Part shown: piece by piece, positions 33,622-43,463 of the stretch
Numbering within the stretch: the first letter of the stretch is position 1
Layout of the letters: the number at the start of each line of letters is the position of its first letter
DNA from: Cacconaster sp964598495
GTDB lineage: Bacteria; Bacteroidota; Bacteroidia; Bacteroidales; UBA932
Direction: 5' to 3'
Length of the DNA: 64,000 nucleotides
Assembly (NCBI GenBank): GCA_964598495.1
Contig: CAZRBY010000001.1
Span: 62,001 to 126,000 of the forward strand
Notes under the pieces: model-generated
What the model was told of the DNA's origin: nothing
Database searches by the model: none
What the model saw: the letters and a program-made list of their open reading frames with translations, nothing else
Translations under genes and position numbers: made by a program

Positions 33622-34419
33622 ATGTATTTGCTTATTGATATCGGCAATACGGCATGCAAGGCGGCCTTTGCCGACAACGAGAGGATAGGAAAAGTTTTCC
33701 GTTATGCGGGAGATGATATCCGACAGTTTATCCGCGAGACTTTCGATTCGGAATATCCGGGCCAAAGAGTACGGGTGGCTGTTTTAAGCAATGTTCGTGC
33801 AGACGATCCCGAGTTGGAGACAATGTTGCTCAATGAGTGCTGCGACCGTTTGATTGTTCTGGATGTGGCGGAATGTGACCGTCTGGTAAAAACCGGACTA
33901 CCGCAGTTTGAGGTACTTGCCAACATGCCCGAGGGCATGGGAGCAGACCGGATAGCGGCTATTCTTGCAGCCAATAACCTCTTTCCGGAAAATGACTTGA
34001 TGGTGTTTGACTTCGGTACGGCCATTACGGTGGAATTTATTGATTGTCATAAAGAGAATGCTTCTGCATGTTATGCCGGCGGTGCAATTTCTTTGGGCTT
34101 AAATACCAGATATCGGGCTCTGAGCCACTTTACAGAGCGTATCCCGCTACTCAATCCGAGGGATTTTATGGAGTCCCATAAAGAGGAGAAAATCAACCCG
34201 ATCGGCTTTGATTTGGATACCGCCATGGCTGCGGGTAATATTCTCGGCATAATGTTTGAGATAGAAGGATATAAGAGAGAGTATCCTGATAGAACGGTGA
34301 TTTTCACAGGCGGGGATGCGATTTATTTTGCCGAAAAGCTGAAAAGTTCCATATTTGTCGTTTACAACCTTGTTTTGATGGGACTCTCGCAGATAGCACA
34401 ATTTTATGCCGAACAATAG
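33622..34419 (+). CDS. coaX: Type III pantothenate kinase
   Basis: This 265-residue CoaX phosphorylates pantothenate in CoA synthesis and needs a monovalent cation. Family motifs: phosphate loop LLIDIGNTACKAAF at the N-terminus, MPEGMGADRIAAILAA (the G-x-G-A-D-R signature, about 103-118), DFGTAITVEFI and CYAGGAISLGLNTRYRALSHFTERIPLL. A TACCTTTG -7 box (33586-33593) lies 29 nt upstream. Its 3' end overlaps the following outer-membrane protein gene by 14 nt. The coaX / outer-membrane protein / TPR / LptC order is, to my knowledge, a recurring Bacteroidetes neighbourhood. Confidence 0.96.
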   Translation: MYLLIDIGNTACKAAFADNERIGKVFRYAGDDIRQFIRETFDSEYPGQRVRVAVLSNVRADDPELETMLLNECCDRLIVLDVAECDRLVKTGLPQFEVLANMPEGMGADRIAAILAANNLFPENDLMVFDFGTAITVEFIDCHKENASACYAGGAISLGLNTRYRALSHFTERIPLLNPRDFMESHKEEKINPIGFDLDTAMAAGNILGIMFEIEGYKREYPDRTVIFTGGDAIYFAEKLKSSIFVVYNLVLMGLSQIAQFYAEQ

Positions 34420-35758
34420 TACCATAATCAAATTCAGAAGATTCGCGGCAGTGTTGCCGGCACTCTTCGTGCTGTTTGCAGCCCTCCCTTCTTCGGCGCA
34501 GAGTATAGCTGCCGACGGCAGTTTCACTCCATACTCTATGTTCGGCGTAGGTTCTCTTGCCAGACCGGGCATATCATACAACCTTTCGATGGGAGGCATC
34601 GGGATCGGTGACCGCAACTACCGCTATATCAATTATATCAATCCTGCCGCCGTGACGGAGCGCCAGGCACAGTCATTCATGCTCGATTTCGGTATAGAAC
34701 AGGGTAATATCTATTATACGGCCAATCCGGCCACGGCAGTTGGAGGAACAGGTTCCGATCTGTTGAAGAGCGTCAACAATACTTTCAATATGCACCACAT
34801 CATTGCATCGTTCCCAATCTGGAAGAGTTCAGCCTTCAAGGTAGGTATAGTGCCTTACAGTAATGTGGGATACAAGTTTGTTACAACCGAGAGCAATGAC
34901 GACATAATCGCCGAAGCCGGAGATATAAAGTACTCCAAAATCGGACAGGGCAGTATCTATCAGACATTTTTAGGTGCGGGAGCCACCTTCTGGGATAGAC
35001 TTAGCGTGGGAGCGGATCTGCAGTTTTACTTCGGTACGATTAATCGTTACAGTAGCGCAACATTTACAACAAACACATCATTAAGATCGATCAATTCTGG
35101 CTGGACCTTCGTCACCCGTGCCATATCGGGCAAGTTCGGACTCCAGTACAGGCAGCCGCTGGCCGGCAACACTTCTGCCACCATCGGAGTAACATACGAT
35201 CTGGCGACCGCATTCAGGGGTGAGAATATACGCTACGCCTACGGTGTATCGGCAAGCGGCAAGGATACCGTTTTCCACAGCAACACCCCTCTTGAGACAA
35301 TGTCGGCGCCATCCGAACTCGGAGTGGGCTTTACCCTACGCAACCCTGAGAAATGGATGGTGGGATTTGATTACACGCGTTCAAATTGGACCAAAGCCTT
35401 CCTTGAGGAGACACCGGGGGTGGACATCAAGGCGACGACTGCACAGGCATTCAGGCTGGGATTTGAAGTTACGCCAAACCGTTACGACATCAGGTACTAC
35501 CTCAAGACGCTCACTTATAGGGCCGGCGCCTACTATGAGCAGAACTATTTTACCCTAAACGGCTCTCCAATAGCAAGGAGAGGCATTACCTTCGGAGTCT
35601 CGTTTCCGGTATTCCGCTACTACAACGCAGTGACTCTGGGTGTAGACATAGGCCAGAGAGGGTCGGTTGCAGACAACCTCATCAGGGAGAGATATTTCCT
35701 ATTCACCCTCTCGTTTGACCTGCACGACATCTGGTTTGTAAAAACTTTATACCAATAG
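34406..35758 (+). CDS. FadL/OmpP1-like outer-membrane beta-barrel protein
   Basis: The protein has 450 residues with a signal peptide (about residues 1-32, LPALFVLFAALPSSAQ). The mature N-terminus (FTPYSMFGVGSLARPGISYNLSMGGIGIG...RYINYINPAAVT) matches the Bacteroidetes branch of FadL/TodX-like porins. The rest alternates polar and aromatic residues in beta-strand fashion, and the C-terminus (FLFTLSFDLHDIWFVKTLYQ) is a terminal barrel strand. It may move hydrophobic molecules or act in envelope assembly, given the next genes (TPR, LptC-like, PpiD-like). It overlaps coaX by 14 nt. Confidence 0.8.
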   Translation: MPNNSTIIKFRRFAAVLPALFVLFAALPSSAQSIAADGSFTPYSMFGVGSLARPGISYNLSMGGIGIGDRNYRYINYINPAAVTERQAQSFMLDFGIEQGNIYYTANPATAVGGTGSDLLKSVNNTFNMHHIIASFPIWKSSAFKVGIVPYSNVGYKFVTTESNDDIIAEAGDIKYSKIGQGSIYQTFLGAGATFWDRLSVGADLQFYFGTINRYSSATFTTNTSLRSINSGWTFVTRAISGKFGLQYRQPLAGNTSATIGVTYDLATAFRGENIRYAYGVSASGKDTVFHSNTPLETMSAPSELGVGFTLRNPEKWMVGFDYTRSNWTKAFLEETPGVDIKATTAQAFRLGFEVTPNRYDIRYYLKTLTYRAGAYYEQNYFTLNGSPIARRGITFGVSFPVFRYYNAVTLGVDIGQRGSVADNLIRERYFLFTLSFDLHDIWFVKTLYQ

Positions 35759-35806
35759 AATAGATTATTTTTATTAACTTTACCCGATATTTTAAAAATG
35801 GAAACA

Positions 35807-37129
35807 ATGAAGAAAATCGCAATTATCCTCTTTGCAATGGTTCTTTCTCTTCCTGCATTTTCCCAGGGAAAGTACGGAAAAGACAGTGTGGAATGTAAAA
35901 AATATCTTTCATTCTACTCAGAACTTTACAAACAGAGAAATTATGACGAAGCTGCCCCTCACTGGAGGAAGGCCATCGCCCTCTGTCCTCCGACAGCCAG
36001 TCAGAACATGCTCCTGCACGGTCAGAATCTTCTCCGTCTGGACATAAGCAAAAATGCCAATAATCCGGCTCGCAGACAGGAGCTCATCGACTCCCTGATA
36101 ATGCTCCACGACCTCCGCTCGGAATACTATCCCAGTTACCGTGTGAAGAGCATGGACAACAAGGCCATTGATATAATCAACTACAACTATTGCGGTGACG
36201 ATCCCCTCAAGCAGTATCAGATGCTGACTGAGATCATCAACACCATCAATACCGATTGTAGCCCCATTATTTTCATCAATCAGATGAAAGGGGGCGTGGC
36301 ACTCTATCAGGCCGGCACTCTCCCTCCGGAGGCCCTGATGACCTGCTTCGAGAATAACATCAACCACATCGAAGAGATGATTTCCATGGATCCCGAAAAA
36401 GAGGAGTACCGCGTAGTGAAACAGGATATCGAAACCATCTTCGCCGAAAGCGGTGTTGCATCGTGCGACAACCTCGTGGAGCTCTATACTCCCAGATTCG
36501 AGGCGAATCCTACAGATGCAAATCTTCTCGCCACAATGGTGAAAATGCTTACCAGATCAGACTGCGTCAACACCGATCTCTTCCTCAAGAGTGCCGTTGC
36601 CCTCCATGAGATCAACCCTTCATCGAGCTCGGCATACGGTCTTTACAGACTCTATTCCTCACGCAACGAAGATAGGGTTGCAGCACAGTTTTTCGAGAGC
36701 GCCGTTTCACTCCTCGATCCAAACGATGTGAAGACAGCTGCAGAATACAACTTAGAGCTGGCTACGTTCTATTTCAAGAAGCTCAACCGTTCCGCAACTG
36801 CAGTAGCTACCGCCAAGAAGGCCATAGAGTATGACCAGAGCGTTGCAGGCAAGGCCAATCTCCTTATAGGTACCATCTGGGCATCACAGGATTGCCCCGG
36901 CAACGAAGTTGATGCAAGATCCAAATACTGGGTTGCGGTTGACTATATGGTAAAAGCCAAGAATGCCGACCCTGAAGTCGCTGCAAATGCGGATGAACTG
37001 GCTGCTCAGTACCGTAAATACTTCCCCATGCAGGTTGATGCCTTTATGTATGACGTTACGGACGGTCAAAGATATACCGTATCTTGCGGGGGTATGACGG
37101 AAATAACAACCGTAAGGACACAGAAATAG
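35807..37129 (+). CDS. Secreted TPR-repeat protein
   Basis: From the second ATG (35807) the protein is 440 residues with signal peptide MKKIAIILFAMVLSLPAFSQ. Helical repeats resembling tetratricopeptide units are visible (YSELYKQRNYDEAAPHWRKAIALCPPTASQNML at the start; LELATFYFKKLNRSATAVATAKKAIEYDQSVAGKANLLIGTIW near the end). The protein is periplasmic. In this neighbourhood it probably assists outer-membrane or LPS assembly, but that is inferred only from position between the porin-like gene and the LptC-like gene, which begins 6 nt later. Confidence 0.8.
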   Translation: MKKIAIILFAMVLSLPAFSQGKYGKDSVECKKYLSFYSELYKQRNYDEAAPHWRKAIALCPPTASQNMLLHGQNLLRLDISKNANNPARRQELIDSLIMLHDLRSEYYPSYRVKSMDNKAIDIINYNYCGDDPLKQYQMLTEIINTINTDCSPIIFINQMKGGVALYQAGTLPPEALMTCFENNINHIEEMISMDPEKEEYRVVKQDIETIFAESGVASCDNLVELYTPRFEANPTDANLLATMVKMLTRSDCVNTDLFLKSAVALHEINPSSSSAYGLYRLYSSRNEDRVAAQFFESAVSLLDPNDVKTAAEYNLELATFYFKKLNRSATAVATAKKAIEYDQSVAGKANLLIGTIWASQDCPGNEVDARSKYWVAVDYMVKAKNADPEVAANADELAAQYRKYFPMQVDAFMYDVTDGQRYTVSCGGMTEITTVRTQK

Positions 37130-37135
37130 TCTCTC

Positions 37136-37783
37136 TTGACCCCTACCGCACAGTACAGACACAAACCTATAGCCATCGGTTCATGCTTGATGGCTATAGT
37201 GCTTTTTGCGCTTTCATCCTGCAAGAAAGAGCAGACCGGCGATCCTATTGACCCGAGGGTGACTCCGGTGCAGGTGGTAAAGAATCTGGAGGTGGTGCAG
37301 ACGGTCAACGGCGGGGTGGAAATGAGGATGCGTGCGCCAGAAATGCGCAAATACTCATATATTACGGATTCTGTTGAGGTGTGTTACGATCTCTATACCG
37401 GCGGATTCTCCGTCAATGCTTTCACATCCGACGGGGAACTGGAAACGCGCATCACGTCGAAAGAGGCGAAGCACATCACCACCGACGGAAAGGAGCAGTG
37501 GCTCGCATACGGAGATGTGATAATTACCAATTTTATAAAGCAGGAAAGCATGGAGAGCGATACCGTTTACTGGGACCGTCAAGAGCAAAAGATATATACC
37601 AACTGCTATGTCAGACTCACATCACCGCAGGGAATGATGCAGGGTTTCGGTATGGAATCGGACGAGATGGCCAGAAATGCAATCCTGCTCAAGCCCTTCG
37701 ATTCCTACACGATTGCAGGTGACAGTACGACAATTTTGCTCGATTCTCTCAATTTTGTTGGTCCGCCCGTGCAACGTTTTTGA
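37136..37783 (+). CDS. LptC-like LPS-transport periplasmic lipoprotein
   Basis: The protein has 215 residues. The best start is a TTG at 37136, which gives a signal peptide with positive n-region and lipobox (FALSSC); the downstream ATG at 37190 would leave only 11 residues before the Cys with no charge. The domain matches Bacteroidetes LptC/YrbK: MRMRAPEMRKYSYITDSVEVCYDL...GGFSVNAFTSDGELETRITSKEAKHITTDGKEQWLAYGDVIITNFIKQESMESDTVYWDRQEQKIYTNCYVRLTSP. LptC passes LPS from LptBFG to the LptA bridge. It follows the TPR gene by 6 nt. Confidence 0.85.
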   Translation: MTPTAQYRHKPIAIGSCLMAIVLFALSSCKKEQTGDPIDPRVTPVQVVKNLEVVQTVNGGVEMRMRAPEMRKYSYITDSVEVCYDLYTGGFSVNAFTSDGELETRITSKEAKHITTDGKEQWLAYGDVIITNFIKQESMESDTVYWDRQEQKIYTNCYVRLTSPQGMMQGFGMESDEMARNAILLKPFDSYTIAGDSTTILLDSLNFVGPPVQRF

Positions 37784-37888
37784 CACTTTATGCATCTATA
37801 TAATATATTTTTGTTTACTTTTGTACTCCATTTTCGTAAAATGGGCACGTAAAGCAGACTAAAATAAAACTAAAACTTAACAAACACA

Positions 37889-39952
37889 ATGGCGGTTCTT
37901 GAGAAAATTCGCGTAAAATTAGGTATACTTATAACAGTTCTCATCGCAGTCGCGCTGTTATCATTCATTATTGATCCCCAAACACTGACTTCGACTGCAC
38001 AAAGATTTTCATCCGACAATAAAGTAGGCATACTGGACGGAAAGTCCATTTCATATAGTGATTTTTACCGGGAAGTTGATTATTTTACCCGACTGACCGA
38101 GATGATGGGACAGAGTTCCAACAACGAAGAGGCACAGAAAGCCATACGAAATGCGGCCTGGCAGTCTCTTATAGACAAGCACCTTTTCCAGCCTTTGATC
38201 GCCGATGCAGGCATCGTTGTAGGTGACGCAGAGATGCTTGATCTCACACAGGGAGCCAACATCTCTCCCGTGGTGGCAAATCAGCAGATGTTCAAGGACG
38301 CTAACGGCGCATTCAGCCGTGAAGCCCTCGCCGGTTTCGTGCAGGCGATCCCCACAGATGCCACCGGCCAGTATGAGATGTACTGGCAATCCGTGGAAAA
38401 TTCCGTTTACACCGATCGTCTGTATAGTAAGTACTCCTCACTGATTGACGCATCCAATGTTTACAACAAGGTTGAGCAACGTCGTATGATGGTTGACAAC
38501 AATGTCATCTCTTCGGTCGATTTCGTTCTTTCACCTATGGGTTTTGAGCGTGATTCTACAATCAAAGTGACCACTCAGGAGGTAAAAGACTATTATAATG
38601 CACGCAAGGAACTCTTTACTCGTCCGGCTACCCGCAATATAGAGTATGTGCTCTATGAGGTTGTGCCTTCTGAGGAGGATATCGAGATGCAGACCGAGGC
38701 TTTCAATGCACTTTATGCGGAATTTGCCGTAGCCGACAATCCCAAAAACTTCATCGCTCTAAACTCGGACCGCAAGTGGGATCCCTACTATTATACTGAA
38801 GAGCAGCTCGAGTCAGAGCCCCATTTCAAGGCAATCGCATTTGGAAAGAACGCTCCCGCAGTGAGCGAGATCAGTTCCGGAGAGAACCGGCTTGCCGCGG
38901 CCCGCTTATCCGACATCAAGATGATGGCCGATTCCGCAAAAGTATGGTATGCGCCATTCCCTCTCGAGAATGAAGCAGAGGCTGACGAGTTGCTCGCAAA
39001 GGCGCTGAAGATGAAGGAGCCCTCGGGCGAGTTCAGCGAGATGGGCTGGATTACTCAGGATGTCTTCTCATATACAGGCATGGAAGGCTTTGAAAAGGCC
39101 CTTGAACCTGCTACCGGAAAGGCATATAAGATAAAAAATACTACAGCCAACGCATATTTTGTAGTCTATGTGGCAGAGCGTACGAAAGCTCAGAAAAGGG
39201 CGCAACTCGCCACATTTGTAAAAAACATCATTCCTTCCGAAGAGACCTACCGTGACTTCCAGATGAAGGCTACCGACCTTGCCGACAGATCTGACGGCGA
39301 CTACGACAAGTTTGCACAGATTGTGCGCGAGGAGCAGCTTCCGGTCATCCCCGTAAGCGGTTTGCTCGAGACCACGGAACGTATCGGCGTTGTGGACAAC
39401 GCACGCAGCGTGGTTCACTGGGCATTTGATCGCAAGACCAAGTCGGGCGAGGTATCGGACGTGATTTCCGTTGACAACAAATATTATTTCGTCGCCGCCG
39501 TGACGGCCCTCTACAAAGAGGGTATGATTCCCCTGAGCGACATACAGCAGGATATTACCTATACCCTCACCGCAGAGAAGCAGATTGCCAAGATGGCTTC
39601 CACCATCGGTGAGCAGATAGAAGGTTGCACTACCATGGAGCAGGTGGCCGAGGTTCTCGGCACTACCGTGAGCCATCAGGATGGCATTACCTTCGGTACC
39701 ACGCTCCAGCAGCTCGATCCCAAGTTTATCGGTGCTGTGACATCAGCCCAGCCCGGTATCATTTGCGGGCCGGTTGCGGGAGACATCGGAGTATATGTAT
39801 TCCAGGTTATCGACCGTCAGACAGGTACCTTCTACACGGAAGGAGACGTGCAGAGAGCGCTCGCGCGCAAATCGGCATATCAGACCCAGTTGTTACAACA
39901 AGTAATGTCGGAAACCGTCGAAATTAAGGACAACAGAGCCCGATTCTTTTAG
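37889..39952 (+). CDS. PpiD/SurA-like periplasmic folding chaperone
   Basis: The product is a 687-residue inner-membrane-anchored protein. A single N-terminal transmembrane helix (LGILITVLIAVALLSFIID, about 12-30) is followed by the SurA_N-type segment (KVGILDGKSISYSDFYREVDYFTRLTEMMG, WQSLIDKHLFQPLIADAGIVVGDAEMLDL) and two rotamase-like regions. In family members a parvulin domain catalyses proline isomerisation of outer-membrane proteins. Here GEFSEMGWITQDVFSYTGMEGFEKALEPATGKAYKIKNTTANAYFVVYVAERT matches the parvulin core. A TACTTTTG -7-like box lies in the 105 nt upstream. Confidence 0.9.
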   Translation: MAVLEKIRVKLGILITVLIAVALLSFIIDPQTLTSTAQRFSSDNKVGILDGKSISYSDFYREVDYFTRLTEMMGQSSNNEEAQKAIRNAAWQSLIDKHLFQPLIADAGIVVGDAEMLDLTQGANISPVVANQQMFKDANGAFSREALAGFVQAIPTDATGQYEMYWQSVENSVYTDRLYSKYSSLIDASNVYNKVEQRRMMVDNNVISSVDFVLSPMGFERDSTIKVTTQEVKDYYNARKELFTRPATRNIEYVLYEVVPSEEDIEMQTEAFNALYAEFAVADNPKNFIALNSDRKWDPYYYTEEQLESEPHFKAIAFGKNAPAVSEISSGENRLAAARLSDIKMMADSAKVWYAPFPLENEAEADELLAKALKMKEPSGEFSEMGWITQDVFSYTGMEGFEKALEPATGKAYKIKNTTANAYFVVYVAERTKAQKRAQLATFVKNIIPSEETYRDFQMKATDLADRSDGDYDKFAQIVREEQLPVIPVSGLLETTERIGVVDNARSVVHWAFDRKTKSGEVSDVISVDNKYYFVAAVTALYKEGMIPLSDIQQDITYTLTAEKQIAKMASTIGEQIEGCTTMEQVAEVLGTTVSHQDGITFGTTLQQLDPKFIGAVTSAQPGIICGPVAGDIGVYVFQVIDRQTGTFYTEGDVQRALARKSAYQTQLLQQVMSETVEIKDNRARFF

Positions 39953-40109
39953 TTTTTTTCAACATTTTTTGATAATTATTAACAATTTTTTTTGAAAAGT
40001 AAAAAAATATAACTAAATTTGGCCATTAAATACTATGGAAAAACTGTGTTTTTTCGGCAATTCATTTATGTTTAACCAATAAATATCAAACACTTAACAA
40101 TTTTTTTTT

Positions 40110-43100
40110 ATGAAAAAGATTATTTATTCATTAGTGATCATGATTGCTGCAGGCAGTCTTTTCACTTCGTGTCTTGAGTACGTTGAGCCGGTTGGTATCC
40201 AGCAGCTTCGCGCTGCGAAAGCCGACTACCTCGATGCACTCGCACAACTACGCTTGGCAGATGCCGAATTGCAGAAGGCCAATGCTGCCTATGTGTTGGC
40301 TCAAGCCGCCTATGTTGACGCTCAGACCGAGTGGCAGTTGATTGAGAACAGAATTCACGAATATGACGTTCAGATCAAGGCTGCTCAGACTGATTACGAA
40401 GTAGACTCTCTGAAGAAGGAAAAAGAACTCCTTCAGGTTCAGCACGACACAAAAATGGCTAATGCTAAAGCAGCCCTCGCAACTGCTGAGGAGAATCTCA
40501 GAGTAACTCTCCGCGACATCGCTGCAGTTCAGCACCTTCTCACAGTGCATGAGCGCTTTATCTTCAACGGCGTTCTTGCTGCATACGAGGAAGCTTTCGA
40601 CGCCTACAACGATAAGCTCATGGATCTTGAGAAAGCTAAAGCAAAACTCTGGAGCCTTGAGTACGGTTTCAAAGACTCTATTGACTGGGAAGCCGACTAT
40701 CAGGGCAACATTGACTTCTATATGGCTGAGATCGCAAGAGCTCAGGCTGCTCTCCAGAATGTTCCCAAGAACCTCGACCTCGAGGCTTGGAATGCCGAAG
40801 TTGAGAATCTTAAGGACTCTATCAAGGCTTACAATTACGGACGTCAGGCCAATACAGCCGACTCCGTTTACTACATGGTGAACGTATATCACGAAGGTGT
40901 TGAGAAATACGAACGCGCTTTTGAGGCATGGCTCGTCGACAAGAACGTTTCTGTCTCCGGTGTTACTCTCAACGTATCAAACCTGGTTCCAAAGCCGAAG
41001 GATCATAACGGCAATACCATGACTGCTCCTCCCGTTATGCCTAACGCTGCAGACTATGCATTGAACAGCGACAGGGCTAAACTCGACATTTTTAATGTTG
41101 TTGTTACTCTTCAGGAGAAAAATGACGTTGCCGCAAAGCTCGTTTATGATAAATTCGTTGACCTTATTACCGATTACTCTTTCCCGTTCAATGAAGCTCC
41201 TTTCGGTGACTCTGCTACGCTTGCAGGTGGTGCTTACTATGGCAAGGTGGTATATACTGCCGTAAATGATACCCTCAAGATCCAGGCAAGGGCCGACATG
41301 AAGGATTTCATCCTCAATGACGACACTCCAAACCCGAAGGAATACAGATGGAAGAAAGGTAATGTAGAAACCGTTAACTCAGGTTTGTACGGTCTTAAGG
41401 GCGCTTACAGTGTCCTCGAGAGACACCTCGTGCTTATCGAGGCAGCTTCACAAGTTGCTGTAAAGCAGGCTGCATATGACGCCGCCAAGCAGGCTTGGGC
41501 CGATGACCGCGCTTATCTCATCAACAAGACCTACGAAACGGAAGAAGCCCTTGCTCTTGAAAACCTCAAAACATCCGAAATCATTACTCCTCCCTATGAG
41601 CCTACCGGTAGAGCCGAAGATTTGATCTTTGCTATCAAAGACTTCAGAACCAGCCGTACAAACCATGGTGAAAATAGCTCAACGGCCGACACTGTAAAAC
41701 TGCTTCAGGCTATCGTTAACTTGATGAATGCAAAGAAGGCTTATATCGGTGATCCACATACTGATTATGACCACATCGAGTTCTTGGACATTATGAGTAA
41801 CCCTCAAAAAATTTATCTCGGCAATTTGACCATCGAGGGTTTGAGACAAAAAGTAACCGCTGCAGGTCCTCCCCCCACATCCTCTTCACTTTATGGTGGT
41901 AAGAACTATGTAACCGAATCCAATCTTCCCAAAAGATCAGTTGATCCCACTTGGGCTGCTGGGCAGGTTCTCCCCGAGGAGTATAATTATGATGCTATTC
42001 TGAAGATTTTCTGTGCTCTATTCCCCGATGCTGCCACTAATGGCGACTTTGATACTTGGGCTGCCGCAGAGGCTTGGATTGATGGAGGATCTATGTCAAC
42101 CGCCGGCCTTAAATGGATGTACGATGATAATGGTGTGGCTTCTGATGCTGAGATAGCTCCGGGTTATGACGCTTCTGTTGATAACCTCAATCTTGAGGGT
42201 ATAGGTTCTAAGAATTTCATCAAGGTTTACAACAGATTCTGGAATCCTCAGCCTGCTATTACTCTTGCTACCATAGCAAACGCGACTAACGATGCAGCAT
42301 GCTACAGTGACTCTACTTTCAATCTGCCTTACAGAATAGCAAGATTCACGGGCAACGATCTCAACTATAACGTAGGTCTTGCAGCAATTCTCTCTCTCAT
42401 TGACCCTTATAACGTCTCAGTGGGAACCAGTACTTGGGATTGGGATGCTAATGATGTAAACAACAACTCCGCTATCTTCGGCTCGGTTGTCAACCCTACC
42501 GAATTCCGTACAATGCTCCTTGCTGAGGAAGCCCTCATTCTCGAATTGGCTAAGACTACCTACAGGGCTACCTTGGACAAGATCAAGGCTAAAATAGACG
42601 AAATTGAGGCCGCATTTGATGCAAAGGCAGCAGAGGTTCAGGCAGCATATGCAACCGATATGGCTAACTACAACGACAACAACACAAAGTGGAATCAATA
42701 TCAGACAGATCTTGCAACTAAGAAGAGAGAACTCCTCAATGAGCTTACCGGTAGTAATACCGGAACGGTTGTACCTACAATCCCGGTACCTGTTGTTAAT
42801 ACGCACAACGTACCTTCTTGTATGACGAAGTATCTTGATCACGAAGGTCTTAACGTTTTCAACGGAGCTTACAAGCTTGGTGGCAAGCAGCTCGCTTGGG
42901 CTAACGAATTCCTGCCCGACTATCCTGCAAAACTCAAAGAGTGGATGATTGCTACACGCACGGCTAACCACGTAATCGGTCACCTCAACACTCTCATAAA
43001 TGTTCTTGATCCTGCATACAGGGCTGCTACCGGCATTTACCAGTATGAGTGGGAGAAATATGTCCTCACGGTAGATCCTGTTACTCACGAGTACGAAGTT

Positions 43101-43415
43101 GACGTAGATGCTATAAGGAGAAATTACGATGCAGCAGGTGCTGCTACGCTGCTTGAGTACTTCGACAACTATAACAGATTCCAGAGACAGTACGTAAGGG
43201 CTTGGGAGAAATATCTCGAGGATTGCACGGCTGAACTTGGTTTCTGGAAGAAGGTTCTTGCAGCTTACAATGCAGGTTACGATCCTCTCGAGATGGCTAT
43301 TAAAGAGCAGAAGAACGTAGTAGAACAGCTCGAGAAAGAGGTTGAAATCGCTAAGAAGAAACTCGAATTAGCTGAGGCCGAGTACAAAGAAACTCTCGCA
43401 AAACTTTTGAATTAA
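40110..43415 (+). CDS. Giant coiled-coil lipoprotein (1,101 residues), unknown function
   Basis: The N-terminus MKKIIYSLVIMIAAGSLFTSC is a lipoprotein signal with the acylated Cys at about residue 21. Residues 30-160 form an Ala/Leu/Glu heptad-rich coiled coil (RAAKADYLDALAQLRLADAE, KAALATAEENLRVTLRDIAA). A long middle section rich in Asn, Asp, Tyr and Trp is interrupted by further helical stretches (about 440-480 and 810-870). The last 50 residues are again strongly coiled-coil (KEQKNVVEQLEKEVEIAKKK, then LELAEAEYKETLAKLLN). I recognise no catalytic domain. The layout suggests an extended rod anchored in a membrane. A beta-barrel gene begins 48 nt downstream and is probably co-transcribed. 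The 157 nt upstream are extremely AT-rich, consistent with strong expression. Confidence 0.8.
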   Translation: MKKIIYSLVIMIAAGSLFTSCLEYVEPVGIQQLRAAKADYLDALAQLRLADAELQKANAAYVLAQAAYVDAQTEWQLIENRIHEYDVQIKAAQTDYEVDSLKKEKELLQVQHDTKMANAKAALATAEENLRVTLRDIAAVQHLLTVHERFIFNGVLAAYEEAFDAYNDKLMDLEKAKAKLWSLEYGFKDSIDWEADYQGNIDFYMAEIARAQAALQNVPKNLDLEAWNAEVENLKDSIKAYNYGRQANTADSVYYMVNVYHEGVEKYERAFEAWLVDKNVSVSGVTLNVSNLVPKPKDHNGNTMTAPPVMPNAADYALNSDRAKLDIFNVVVTLQEKNDVAAKLVYDKFVDLITDYSFPFNEAPFGDSATLAGGAYYGKVVYTAVNDTLKIQARADMKDFILNDDTPNPKEYRWKKGNVETVNSGLYGLKGAYSVLERHLVLIEAASQVAVKQAAYDAAKQAWADDRAYLINKTYETEEALALENLKTSEIITPPYEPTGRAEDLIFAIKDFRTSRTNHGENSSTADTVKLLQAIVNLMNAKKAYIGDPHTDYDHIEFLDIMSNPQKIYLGNLTIEGLRQKVTAAGPPPTSSSLYGGKNYVTESNLPKRSVDPTWAAGQVLPEEYNYDAILKIFCALFPDAATNGDFDTWAAAEAWIDGGSMSTAGLKWMYDDNGVASDAEIAPGYDASVDNLNLEGIGSKNFIKVYNRFWNPQPAITLATIANATNDAACYSDSTFNLPYRIARFTGNDLNYNVGLAAILSLIDPYNVSVGTSTWDWDANDVNNNSAIFGSVVNPTEFRTMLLAEEALILELAKTTYRATLDKIKAKIDEIEAAFDAKAAEVQAAYATDMANYNDNNTKWNQYQTDLATKKRELLNELTGSNTGTVVPTIPVPVVNTHNVPSCMTKYLDHEGLNVFNGAYKLGGKQLAWANEFLPDYPAKLKEWMIATRTANHVIGHLNTLINVLDPAYRAATGIYQYEWEKYVLTVDPVTHEYEVDVDAIRRNYDAAGAATLLEYFDNYNRFQRQYVRAWEKYLEDCTAELGFWKKVLAAYNAGYDPLEMAIKEQKNVVEQLEKEVEIAKKKLELAEAEYKETLAKLLN

Positions 43416-43463
43416 TCAAACAATCTGATTGAATCCTAAGTGATTAATTTTAAAACAGAAACA